Positions 6,588-14,479 of a DNA stretch of 21,826 nucleotides are shown in pieces. Each line of letters opens with the position of its first letter. Position 1 is the first letter of the stretch. Origin of the DNA: an uncultured Treponema sp. Lineage in GTDB: Bacteria; Spirochaetota; Spirochaetia; Treponematales; Treponemataceae. The position numbers and the translations under genes are program-made. The stretch lies in assembly GCA_938045195.1 (NCBI GenBank), contig CALINC010000072.1:1-21826 (forward strand), written 5' to 3'. The notes beneath the pieces were generated by a model that was given only the letters and a program-made list of their open reading frames with translations, made no database searches and was not told the DNA's origin.

Positions 6588-9276
6588 TGCCGATATCTAA
6601 AATTTTGTAGCTTCGTGTTTCCTCGTTTACTGCAAATTCAAATTCTTCGCCGTTTTTACGGTTAAATAAGCCGTTACCCAATGGTGACATATACGAAATA
6701 ATTCCATTAGCGGGATCAGACTCCCATGGACCTAAAATAATATATTCTTCTTCGGTTTTCGTCAGGTTATTTAATACTTTTACTTTGCTGCCGAAATAAA
6801 CTTTTTTAGCTGTAGCAGTTGTCGGGTCGAATATCTGAGCCCTGTCGAGTTCATCCTGCAAACGGGCAAGCGCATTGTTCAAACGGTTTTGTTCTTCTTT
6901 AGCCGCTTTGTATTCCGCATTTTCGCGCAAGTCGCCCAAAGCAAGTGCCGCACCGACATCTTTAGAATTCTGCGGAATCTTAACATCACGGATTTCGATG
7001 AGTTCTTTTGTCTTAATGTCGTACATTTTTGCCGTAACAATTAAGCCATGTGCCGTAACTGTTTTTTCTTCAATTTCAAAGAATTTGAAGTCTTTGTACT
7101 TTTCTACAATTTTTCCGCGAATATTCATTTTAATCATCGGGTCTAAATCTTTTATATCGTCGATGAGCGTATACAATCTGCTGATTGTGTCGGTATCGCT
7201 TTGCACAATAAAATTTTCCAAAAGATTGTCTTTTTCAAACAAAATAGAATGAATCTGATGATTTATTTTTCGGTTTTCCGTAGTATTGCGCCGTGAAGCA
7301 ATCTCGCGGTAGGTAATATCTAAAATATGAATAAGAACAATAAGCTGCTGTTCAAGACTGATACCGAGCTCTTTAAACCATTCTTCATTTTGAACATTTT
7401 TAAAGAACCAAATTACGGCATTTCTGTAAATGCGGTAATTTTCAAAACAGTCTTTTACAAGAGCTTTTAGTTCGGTAATTGAACCTTCTTCTATTAGTGC
7501 TTGTAAAATTTCGGGTGCAAGTATGACCGGAAATAGTTTGATGTATTCTTTTTCCCAATTTGCAATCAAATTTTTAATATATTTTAAAAATCTTTGCCGT
7601 AATGACATACCCCTAACGGAAACCTTATCTTTTATTGCCATATAAAGCTCGGTAGGATTTTCTATTTGAGCGTACAGTTCGGCAAAATTATATTGTTTGC
7701 CGGAGGATAAAAGTTGCTTATCGGCAGAAAATTCCCGTACCAATATATAAGCCGAAACAGTTTGCTCATTTACTTGATTGATCGTTTTCAAGAAGCCTTC
7801 AAAATAATCAAGCATTTCTCTAAATGTATCGGAGTCGTCATCGCAAATATCCGAAGCGTCATAAGTATTGAGCAGTTCTATTCTTGCAAAGAAATTCTTT
7901 TGCGCCTTGAATTCGTTGGATAGTTTTTCTTCCAACGAAATGGGGCGTTCTCGGACTGTGTAAAAATCTATATTCTCGGGGTTTATACCGAATATGGGAT
8001 TTTCTTTTAAAATTTTACGGGCCTTTGTGTTCCACCCTGTCCATTCGCTTGTAGTTAATAACGAGGGAACAAGCTCTTGTTTTACACGTTTCATATCGCA
8101 GTTATTGTCAAAACTCTTTATAACGGCTTTTAGAGCCCATTCAGGTTCGGCTTTTATTTTCTTTGCCAGAGCCTCGCGGTTACGCGTTGATTTTAAGACC
8201 CAAATATGTTCACGGTCCAAAGTTTGCAATGCAGTAATACCCATTTTAAGGCTCATTTTATGCCCCCGCTTTTTTGCAAAGTCGATAACGAGCTCATCAT
8301 CCTTTACGGAAGCAATTCGCCCCACACCCCATGTTCTATGGAAGACAAAACTACCTGTATCAAATGATATGTGTTTTTCAAAATCCGCAATTGCGTCGTG
8401 AATAGGTCGCCATGCCTGATTTAAATTGGAAATTTTGATATATTCTTCAAGCTGGCTGTGATCTTTATATTTATTTCTAAAGCAGTCGATAATCTTTTCG
8501 CGAGCAGCAAAGTCTTTTTCGTCATTGTCAAGAATTTTCTTTAAAATATCAATTGCAATATTCCAATTTTCTTTTTTGCGGTAATACTCATAAATATCTT
8601 CCAATAACATTGAGCTGCGGACGGAATCCATGACGGCAGCAATTTTCGCCTGTATTCTAAAGAAAAAATCGATTTCATCAGGAATTAAGGTTACGAGTTT
8701 TGCCCACATTTCCTTTATTCCGTTTATTTGCTTTCTGTTTATAAATCGATACAGAGCCTTTTTGTAGTATTCTATAGATTTTTCCATATTGGCATCTTTT
8801 TCGTATTTTTCCGCCAATAGTTTCGCTATATCAGCTTCATCATAATCTATTTTTACCAAGCGTTCCCAAATATCATATATTTCTTTACTTCCGGATGTTT
8901 TATAACACTCCGACAAGGTTCGCAATGCAAATTTGGACTCGCCGTATTCAAGCACTTTTTTACAAAGATATTCTACAATTTGCATTTTGTGATTATTTGT
9001 AAAAATGTCTATAAGACTTACTACGGTAGAATCATCCAAAAGTTGATTTGAAAGTGAGATTATACTCGAAATATAAAGGGCTATTATACTATTTTTTGTG
9101 TGTGCCAAATGTTCATCACAAATTGTTTTTATCTCATTTATAACATTTTCTTTCCTTGCGGCGGAAATCAATTTGTAAAGGTCTTCAAAATTTTTTGTAC
9201 TATAATCATCTATAGCTGCTCGTGTCCATTTTTCTTCATTGAGCATCACCGTCAGTTGTTTTTGTATGTCAGCCAT
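6571..9276 (-). CDS. greA: Transcription elongation factor GreA with long spirochaete-type N-terminal extension
   Basis: This 901-residue protein is about 5.7 times the length of E. coli GreA. Residues 764-818 form the GreA coiled coil, with GDLRENAEYKAAKEEQ at the tip; Asp782 and Glu785 correspond to the acidic pair that coordinates Mg2+ for RNA cleavage in backtracked polymerase. Residues 823-895 form the FKBP-like C-terminal domain. The first 300 residues are helical and TPR/HAT-like. A small beta domain at about 305-362 (VFHRTWGVGR, residues 311-320) resembles CarD/Tudor-type folds, and more helices fill 370-745. Large GreA fusions of this kind are known in spirochaetes. It lies 16 nt after the TPR gene, as one operon. 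The start has a G-rich box (GGGGGTG) a few nt upstream. Confidence 0.92.
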   Translation of the reverse strand: MADIQKQLTVMLNEEKWTRAAIDDYSTKNFEDLYKLISAARKENVINEIKTICDEHLAHTKNSIIALYISSIISLSNQLLDDSTVVSLIDIFTNNHKMQIVEYLCKKVLEYGESKFALRTLSECYKTSGSKEIYDIWERLVKIDYDEADIAKLLAEKYEKDANMEKSIEYYKKALYRFINRKQINGIKEMWAKLVTLIPDEIDFFFRIQAKIAAVMDSVRSSMLLEDIYEYYRKKENWNIAIDILKKILDNDEKDFAAREKIIDCFRNKYKDHSQLEEYIKISNLNQAWRPIHDAIADFEKHISFDTGSFVFHRTWGVGRIASVKDDELVIDFAKKRGHKMSLKMGITALQTLDREHIWVLKSTRNREALAKKIKAEPEWALKAVIKSFDNNCDMKRVKQELVPSLLTTSEWTGWNTKARKILKENPIFGINPENIDFYTVRERPISLEEKLSNEFKAQKNFFARIELLNTYDASDICDDDSDTFREMLDYFEGFLKTINQVNEQTVSAYILVREFSADKQLLSSGKQYNFAELYAQIENPTELYMAIKDKVSVRGMSLRQRFLKYIKNLIANWEKEYIKLFPVILAPEILQALIEEGSITELKALVKDCFENYRIYRNAVIWFFKNVQNEEWFKELGISLEQQLIVLIHILDITYREIASRRNTTENRKINHQIHSILFEKDNLLENFIVQSDTDTISRLYTLIDDIKDLDPMIKMNIRGKIVEKYKDFKFFEIEEKTVTAHGLIVTAKMYDIKTKELIEIRDVKIPQNSKDVGAALALGDLRENAEYKAAKEEQNRLNNALARLQDELDRAQIFDPTTATAKKVYFGSKVKVLNNLTKTEEEYIILGPWESDPANGIISYMSPLGNGLFNRKNGEEFEFAVNEETRSYKILDIGIANLK

Positions 9277-9292
9277 AACACCCCCAAAATTG

Positions 9293-10231
9293 CTATTCTA
9301 TATAGCGTTTATAAATATCTTTATCCAATACTTTTATTCTTAAAAGCACATCGTCTATTTTTGCTTTAGATTCATTTACGTTAACGTAATGATCTATCAG
9401 CCAAAAATAATTGTTTATAAGACGCGGTATCAGTTTTGCCCGCTGAATACCGGTCTTTTCCCGTTCTTCATTTTCAAGACAAAAAATTTTTTGTTTTAAT
9501 TGACCAAATTCAAAAGAACGTAATTCCCGTTTTACATTAAATACTCCGTCAATTACACCGTAAACGGGAATCCATTCGAGAACAAGCTCATTGTTATAGC
9601 CTATCTCTTCTACTTTTTTTATAAGCCGTTTTATAACCTCGGATTCTAAAAATTGCAGCTCTATTTCAGCGGGATTAATAAAAAAGGCCTCTCTAAAAAA
9701 AGCCTTTGAAATTTTTATTTCTCCGTATAGTGCATAGCAATCTGCCAGTTCTGCCATAACGGCAGCAGATTTTTTATTAAGCTCTGCTGCATACTTCAAA
9801 AATTCCAGCCCTTTATCGTAATTCCCAAGGACCTTATAACACAGCCCTGCTTTGCGGTAAGGCTCCGGGTCAGGAAGTCCCGCTTCGCCGGTAAAAAGCT
9901 CTGCATAAAAATTGAGTGCCTGTGTAAAAACAGCGCATTTTAACGCATATATAACGGCTTCATGATATTTCCCCTGTTTCCCGATAAAATTTAAAAAAGG
10001 CTTCCAATTAGCTATCATATATTCGCCCCGTTCAAGAGGTTCCGCCGCCTGTTTAGCAGTTTTTAATTTTTCGAGCCAAAAGCTCACCCCCCTAAGTGCA
10101 TACTCAACTTCCGCATTATCCAAATTGTTTCTTAAAATTCTTTCAAGCTCGGAGTAAGCCGCTTCAAGGTCTCCTTGTTTGAGAAAATCCAATGCAGTGG
10201 TTAAGTTGCTTTGTGCAGGTTTTTCAATCAT
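9293..10231 (-). CDS. TPR-repeat protein upstream of greA
   Basis: This 312-residue protein has no signal peptide or membrane helix. Tetratricopeptide-like helical pairs are visible at about residues 8-40 (ALDFLKQGDLEAAYSEL) and 119-190 (YRKAGLCYKVLGNYDKGLEF, then LADCYALYGEIKISKAFF). The last third is helical and charged without a known motif. It begins 7 nt after AAGGA and has its own strong promoter. It is first in the operon with greA, so a role as scaffold or partner for the TPR-like part of GreA is a reasonable guess, but there is no direct evidence. Specific family not recognised. Confidence 0.8.
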   Translation of the reverse strand: MIEKPAQSNLTTALDFLKQGDLEAAYSELERILRNNLDNAEVEYALRGVSFWLEKLKTAKQAAEPLERGEYMIANWKPFLNFIGKQGKYHEAVIYALKCAVFTQALNFYAELFTGEAGLPDPEPYRKAGLCYKVLGNYDKGLEFLKYAAELNKKSAAVMAELADCYALYGEIKISKAFFREAFFINPAEIELQFLESEVIKRLIKKVEEIGYNNELVLEWIPVYGVIDGVFNVKRELRSFEFGQLKQKIFCLENEEREKTGIQRAKLIPRLINNYFWLIDHYVNVNESKAKIDDVLLRIKVLDKDIYKRYIE

Positions 10232-10247
10232 AGTGTCCTTATGTATT

Positions 10248-10275
10248 ATTATACAAAAAAAACGATTTTAGTCAA
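10248..10275 (-). promoter_or_regulatory. Promoter of the TPR-greA operon
   Basis: On the minus strand TTGACT (10275-10270), 16 nt containing an 8-T run, then perfect TATAAT (10253-10248). The start near 10241 leaves a leader of only about 10 nt that still holds AAGGA (10240-10236). Between this promoter and the tcdA stop (10276-10433) no gene or clear terminator is seen. Confidence 0.75.
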
Positions 10276-10433
10276 TTACATCTTGACATAAAGCAGAAAG
10301 TAGGCTACATTCTTTTGCCGAAAATCAGCGATTGCACCTTATCCTTTCTTGTTTGATTACTTTTCTGCGTGTTTTTGATAGTGCTATAGAGACATCCTTT
10401 TGACGTAATTTTCGCACCAACTTTGCCGCCGCT

Positions 10434-11123
10434 TTACGCTGCAGAACAAATAGTTTTTACAACTTCACCGGCAATTATTAAACCGGCAATGGAGGGTACC
10501 CATGCACAAGAAGCCGGAGGGTTTTGTTTTATTTGTGCAGGCGTTTTTGAGTATAAAACTTTTAGATTTTTTACATTTTGCTTTTTTAATGCAGTCCGCA
10601 TTACCCTGCATAAAGGGCAGACTGAAGTTTTATAAATGTCGGCAAACTCAAAATCGGCAGATAAGCGGTTACCGCAGCCCATTGCGGAAATAAGCGGAAT
10701 ATGTTTTTCTTCGGCAACAGCTGCAAGAAAAATTTTCAAGGCAACCGTATCTACGGCATCAAGCAAAAATGTTAATCCCGAAAAAAAGTCTTTAGGTAAG
10801 ACTTCAAAAAAATTTTCAGGCAAAACAAAATCGGAAACGGTTTGGACTTTACAATTAGGGTTAATATCAAGAATGCGCTGTTCTGCTATCTTGGTTTTTA
10901 ATTTTCCTATCGTAGAGCGGAGAGCATAAAGCTGCCTATTGATATTACTTTCTTCTATCTTGTCTCCATCAATTAAAACAAAGCTCCCTATGCCGCTGCG
11001 GGCAAGAGCTTCAGCAATATAACTGCCGACACCGCCCAAACCGAATAGAGCAATTTTTGCATTTTTGAGTTTTGCAGTATTTTCCATACCGGCAAGCGGC
11101 TCAAACCGTTCTAAAAAATTCAT
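10434..11123 (-). CDS. tcdA: tRNA threonylcarbamoyladenosine dehydratase (ThiF/E1-like family)
   Basis: This 229-residue E1-like enzyme is expected to use ATP to cyclise t6A37 to ct6A in ANN-decoding tRNAs. The opening LERFEPLAGMENTAKLKNAK matches the usual 'RF.R..lLig...l..L..a' pattern. The nucleotide-binding loop GLGGVGS is at 28-34, Asp53 ends strand 2, NINRQL at 60-65 supplies the conserved Arg63, and DAVD is at 122-125. The segment ADIYKTSVCPLCRVMR (161-176) is TcdA-like but carries CPLC where E. coli has DPLA. The tail PASCAWVPSIAGLIIAGEVV is typical. It is slightly shorter than E. coli TcdA. The start has no strong Shine-Dalgarno; it lies 15 nt after mraY, so coupling is likely. Confidence 0.88.
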   Translation of the reverse strand: MNFLERFEPLAGMENTAKLKNAKIALFGLGGVGSYIAEALARSGIGSFVLIDGDKIEESNINRQLYALRSTIGKLKTKIAEQRILDINPNCKVQTVSDFVLPENFFEVLPKDFFSGLTFLLDAVDTVALKIFLAAVAEEKHIPLISAMGCGNRLSADFEFADIYKTSVCPLCRVMRTALKKQNVKNLKVLYSKTPAQIKQNPPASCAWVPSIAGLIIAGEVVKTICSAA

Positions 11124-11138
11124 CTTAACAAATGGAAC

Positions 11139-12197
11139 TTAACGAATCTTAAATAAAATTCCTAAAAGTATAATTGTAATTAAAATCTGTAAAATCACAA
11201 ATCTAATTAAAACCTGCGTCGGCGACCATTGTAAATTTTTTTTCATGTGGTCATGAAGAGGAAATCTTATATTTTTAAAAATTTTTATTTTGAAAAACCG
11301 CAATAAAACAATTTTTAATATCCCTGTTCCGCCGTTAATCAAAATCATTCCGCTCGTCATTAAGAGAATAAAGGGGTTCCCCGAAATCAAAACCAATACT
11401 CCGATAAAAAAGCCTAAAGCCCGCGAACCGGCATCGCCCATAAGTACTTTACTCGGATATGCGTTATGCCATAAATAGCCCGTTAAAACCCCGCAAAGCG
11501 TAAAAATCATAACGCCCCATTTTGCTCCTGTCGGAATAGACGGAACCAATAAATAAGCCGCAACTTTTACATGCCCTAAAACAAAGTAAAAAACAATTCC
11601 CAACGAAACTAACGCCATCAAAATAAGCGTCCCCGAAAGTCCGTCAACCCCGTCGGTACAATTTGTAGTGTTAATCGAAATCCACAAAATCAATATCGAC
11701 ACAATAAAAAAAACTATAGGCGGCACATCAATAAAGTTTGAAGTAAAAGGAAGCCAAAATATAACTTTTCCGTTAAAATAAACAAAGAAAATTACAAAGC
11801 TTGTTATAAGCGATAATATCAAATCCAAGGAGCCTTTTAAGTATTCTCCCCATGATTTAACCGAGCGATCATCCAAAAAACCCGTTATCATAACGGCAAC
11901 CGTTAAAAGCAAAATCAAGCCTTGCGTTAAGGTTGGTTTAATTAAAATAAAAACGCATAGAATAAAAATTAAAATAAAAACAGACCCCGCACCGGTCGGT
12001 TTTCCAACGGCAAGCTCAGGGTTCACTGTAAATTCTCTGCCTCTGTCTTTCGGCAATTTTGAATAAAATTTAGGCAGAAAAAAAACCGTCAATAAAAAAC
12101 CTAAAAATAAACCTATAGAAATTAAAACGGTATAAGATTGAAAAAGACGCATGGGCCCAAAATAGGGAGCCAGCATTTTTGCAATATGATATAACAT
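11139..12197 (-). CDS. mraY: Phospho-N-acetylmuramoyl-pentapeptide transferase
   Basis: This 352-residue polytopic inner-membrane enzyme transfers phospho-MurNAc-pentapeptide from UDP to undecaprenyl phosphate, making lipid I. Visible family motifs: MITGFLDDR with Asp109-Asp110, NCTDGVDGL at 179-187 (consensus NLTDGLDGL), and GDAGSRALG at 254-262 with Asp255. The loop before the last helix reads PLHDHMKK at 313-320, where typical MraY has three consecutive histidines. Ten hydrophobic segments fit the family topology. It is isolated from the usual mur/fts cluster, with tcdA downstream and a DUF368 gene divergent upstream. A polyprenyl-phosphate sugar transferase such as WecA is the main alternative, but N-terminal and motif spacing favour MraY. 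Confidence 0.87.
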   Translation of the reverse strand: MLYHIAKMLAPYFGPMRLFQSYTVLISIGLFLGFLLTVFFLPKFYSKLPKDRGREFTVNPELAVGKPTGAGSVFILIFILCVFILIKPTLTQGLILLLTVAVMITGFLDDRSVKSWGEYLKGSLDLILSLITSFVIFFVYFNGKVIFWLPFTSNFIDVPPIVFFIVSILILWISINTTNCTDGVDGLSGTLILMALVSLGIVFYFVLGHVKVAAYLLVPSIPTGAKWGVMIFTLCGVLTGYLWHNAYPSKVLMGDAGSRALGFFIGVLVLISGNPFILLMTSGMILINGGTGILKIVLLRFFKIKIFKNIRFPLHDHMKKNLQWSPTQVLIRFVILQILITIILLGILFKIR

Positions 12198-12203
12198 TCT
12201 CTT

Positions 12204-12233
12204 ATTTTACCATATTTTTACCTATTGTGTCTA
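12204..12233 (-). promoter_or_regulatory. Predicted promoter of mraY
   Basis: On the minus strand TAGACA (12233-12228), 18 nt, TAAAAT (12209-12204). The ATG follows 6 nt after the -10, so the transcript would start at or next to the start codon. Its -35 overlaps that of the opposite promoter. Confidence 0.45.
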
Positions 12234-12253
12234 TCAGAAAATTCAAGTATAAT
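12225..12253 (+). promoter_or_regulatory. Predicted promoter of the DUF368 gene
   Basis: TTGTGT (12225-12230), 17 nt, then perfect TATAAT (12248-12253). The ATG is 8 nt after the -10, and no Shine-Dalgarno is present in TTCTTATT, so the mRNA is predicted leaderless or nearly so. Confidence 0.6.
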
Positions 12254-12261
12254 TTCTTATT

Positions 12262-13095
12262 ATGATAAATTACATAAAAAAATTCATAGCCGGTATAGCA
12301 GTTGGAATCGCAAATGTCATACCCGGCGTTTCGGGCGGTACTATCGCCGTGGTTTTTGAAGTTTATTCCGACTTAATAAATCTTGCAGCTTTTGATATAA
12401 AAAAAATTAAAGAACATCGAAAAAATTTGTTGTGCCTCCTTGCCGGAATAGCTTGCGGCATTCTATTATTTGCACGAGTATTTAAAATTTTATATGAAAG
12501 ATTTCCCGTGCAAATAAATTTCTTCTTTGTCGGTTTAATTGCAGGCAGCATTGCTCTGCTCTTTGAATTTGTAAAAGAGAAAGACAACCTAAAAAAATCC
12601 GCCGCCGCAATTAAATTCGTTTGGTTTTTATTAGGGCTTTCAATTATGATTGCAATGTACTTTTTAAAAGACGCTTCGGTAAATAGCAGCGATACCGTAA
12701 CTGCAATATCAATCAAAAATATTGCTGTTTTATTTTTGGCAGGAATTGCCGGAGCCGCAGCTATGATAATACCGGGGATTTCCGGCTCATTTATTCTTTT
12801 AATTATGGGTGTCTATTATCCTATTATAAAAGCTATAAACGATTTTAATTTTCCGATTTTAATGAGCGTAGGGGCCGGAGTACTTGTAGGTATTTTTATT
12901 TCAGCACGTTTAATCAATTTTCTTTTAGACAAATATCCAAAGCAAACATATTCTTTCATTCTAGGACTTGTAGCAGGTTCAATTCTGCATATATTTCCAC
13001 GCGTATGTCAGCCGTTTAATATGCGCCTTATTTCGGCAATATGTATGCTTGCAGGCTATATGTTGATTAAAGTCTTTGAAAAAAATAAACACTGA
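12262..13095 (+). CDS. popT: DUF368 family polyprenyl-phosphate translocase (PopT type)
   Basis: This 277-residue inner-membrane protein carries the paired DUF368 signatures VIPGVSGGT at 19-27 and IIPGISGSF at 169-177, each followed by an amphipathic helix, so the protein consists of two related halves. FFVGLIAGSIALL (88-100) and FILGLVAGSILHI (232-244) are a second repeated pair. DUF368 proteins have been shown to act as undecaprenyl-phosphate translocases (PopT), recycling the carrier lipid to the cytoplasmic face; here the assignment is by family. The start is typical of the family (short basic stretch, then GIAVGIANVIPG). It is divergent from mraY, which consumes the same lipid. A strong hairpin follows the stop at once. 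Confidence 0.9.
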   Translation: MINYIKKFIAGIAVGIANVIPGVSGGTIAVVFEVYSDLINLAAFDIKKIKEHRKNLLCLLAGIACGILLFARVFKILYERFPVQINFFFVGLIAGSIALLFEFVKEKDNLKKSAAAIKFVWFLLGLSIMIAMYFLKDASVNSSDTVTAISIKNIAVLFLAGIAGAAAMIIPGISGSFILLIMGVYYPIIKAINDFNFPILMSVGAGVLVGIFISARLINFLLDKYPKQTYSFILGLVAGSILHIFPRVCQPFNMRLISAICMLAGYMLIKVFEKNKH

Positions 13096-13157
13096 AAAAA
13101 ATACCGATTAAATTCGGTTTTGCAGAACTATAATCCGTTTGCGAATTCAATCGGTAT
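13095..13157. terminator. Bidirectional intrinsic terminator between popT and tldE
   Basis: Arms 13101-13116 (ATACCGATTAAATTCG) and 13142-13157 pair over 15 of 16 positions around a 25-nt loop. In the leftward direction the stem is followed by T7 (13101-13095), a strong terminator for tldD-tldE. In the rightward direction CTCTTT follows, weaker. It begins directly at the popT stop codon. Confidence 0.8.
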
Positions 13158-13180
13158 CTCTTTAATATAAAAACATGTAA

Positions 13181-14479
13181 CTACTCACCCAAGACTTCCA
13201 TATTCGGAATTACTACGCTCTTAGGTCCGAGATAAGAAGAATGCTGCGTTCTTTCTTTGGTAAAAAAGAATTCTCGTTGAGCTTCAAACATATTACCCGA
13301 AATTGAACCGTTATTTACAATATGAATTTCTTTGCCGTCAAAGTAGCGGGCAAGGCGGAATTCGCCGCCGAAATCACCCGTTATCGCATCTTGAAAAAAG
13401 TCTGAAAACGTTAAGATTTCCAAATACGGTTCTTTTTTCAGCTCGGCTTCCGTCTTTGTTCCGGCGGCGACTTCAAAGTTACCGATAGAACCGGTCGGCT
13501 CTACTCCCAAATAATGAGAATACCTCAAAGAGCCGTGATAGGTTTTTACTACGCCGTTTTCAAAGAGTGTATGTTCTTTAAGCGGGAAACCGTCGCTGTC
13601 ATACGGAGAGGAAGCCGGAGAGTTCGGCAAATTAGGAACTAATTTTATATTTACCGCATCGCCTTTAATGTCCGCACCTTGAAAATTTTTTCCCAATTCC
13701 GCACGCGAAGATTTTGTGTACACAAGTCCGGCAGATGTTTGTTCAATATAAAATTCAAAAAACGAAGCAACCGCCTTATTTGTGATAATCACATTGATTG
13801 AATCAATATGCTTTGCTTTTTGCGCAATAGAACGCTCTTCAGTTTCTTTTAACTGATTTGAAATCATCTCATCAATGAGTTTGCCGCTTTCGCTTGCAAA
13901 CGAGGCATCGCCGTAAATTTCAACGGCTTCTTTTCCAAGCGAACAGTTAGTAATCACTTCGATAAAACCGTTGTATTTTTTGTATTGAATATCAACACCT
14001 TCGGAATTGATAATTTGCACATCAACATTGTGAATAAAAATCTCAGCCGAATTAATTTCTGCTTTTGAGTCCCGCCTCTTGTAAATTGCATTTTGAATTT
14101 TAAGTATTTCAGGATTTAAATCTTCCGTATCAAAAGTTGAAGAAACAATAAAAGGTTTTTCTGCTGACGGTTTTGCAAGCGGATACCACTCATTCTTTAC
14201 AAAGCCCGCTGCAAATGCAGCGTCTTCTATTTTTTTTGTAATTTCCGCAGTTGTCATGGTCGGCGGAATTTTTACATCGGCAGAGCCTCGATACTTTTTA
14301 CCGTTTTCTTCAAAATCCTTGTACACGGTAAGCACGGCATGTGTAACGCGTTTTGCCCGATTCATATCCATTCTTGTTTTTACAAAAAACATTTCAGAGG
14401 AATGATCGCTGGAAATTACCATGCGGTAACCGCTTATATTTTTTTGGTTTTTCAAAATTGAAATTATTTTTTCTTTCAT
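13181..14479 (-). CDS. tldE: TldE/PmbA, partner subunit of the TldD/E peptidase
   Basis: This 432-residue cytosolic protein has the N-terminal and C-terminal regions of the TldD/PmbA family but no HExxxH zinc site, as expected for the non-catalytic TldE subunit that shapes the TldD/E chamber. Family-like stretches include the central FEFYIEQTSAGLVYTKSS and the glycine-rich LPNSPASSPYDSDGFP and LEPTGSIGNF-type segments. TldD/E degrades unfolded peptides and matures some modified peptides such as microcin B17; no precursor peptide is seen nearby. The ATG overlaps the tldD stop by one base (TAATG), so translation is coupled and a 1:1 complex is favoured. A terminator follows. Confidence 0.9.
   Translation of the reverse strand: MKEKIISILKNQKNISGYRMVISSDHSSEMFFVKTRMDMNRAKRVTHAVLTVYKDFEENGKKYRGSADVKIPPTMTTAEITKKIEDAAFAAGFVKNEWYPLAKPSAEKPFIVSSTFDTEDLNPEILKIQNAIYKRRDSKAEINSAEIFIHNVDVQIINSEGVDIQYKKYNGFIEVITNCSLGKEAVEIYGDASFASESGKLIDEMISNQLKETEERSIAQKAKHIDSINVIITNKAVASFFEFYIEQTSAGLVYTKSSRAELGKNFQGADIKGDAVNIKLVPNLPNSPASSPYDSDGFPLKEHTLFENGVVKTYHGSLRYSHYLGVEPTGSIGNFEVAAGTKTEAELKKEPYLEILTFSDFFQDAITGDFGGEFRLARYFDGKEIHIVNNGSISGNMFEAQREFFFTKERTQHSSYLGPKSVVIPNMEVLGE

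Noticed and set aside
10283..10311. Plus-strand TTGACA-N17-TACATT resembling a promoter
   Set aside because: The -10 matches only 4 of 6 and no plus-strand gene follows until 12262; it lies just upstream of the real leftward promoter.
10312..10433. Open frame continuing past the tcdA stop codon (about 37 codons)
   Set aside because: No family similarity or conserved motif could be seen, and open runs of this length are expected in low-GC DNA.
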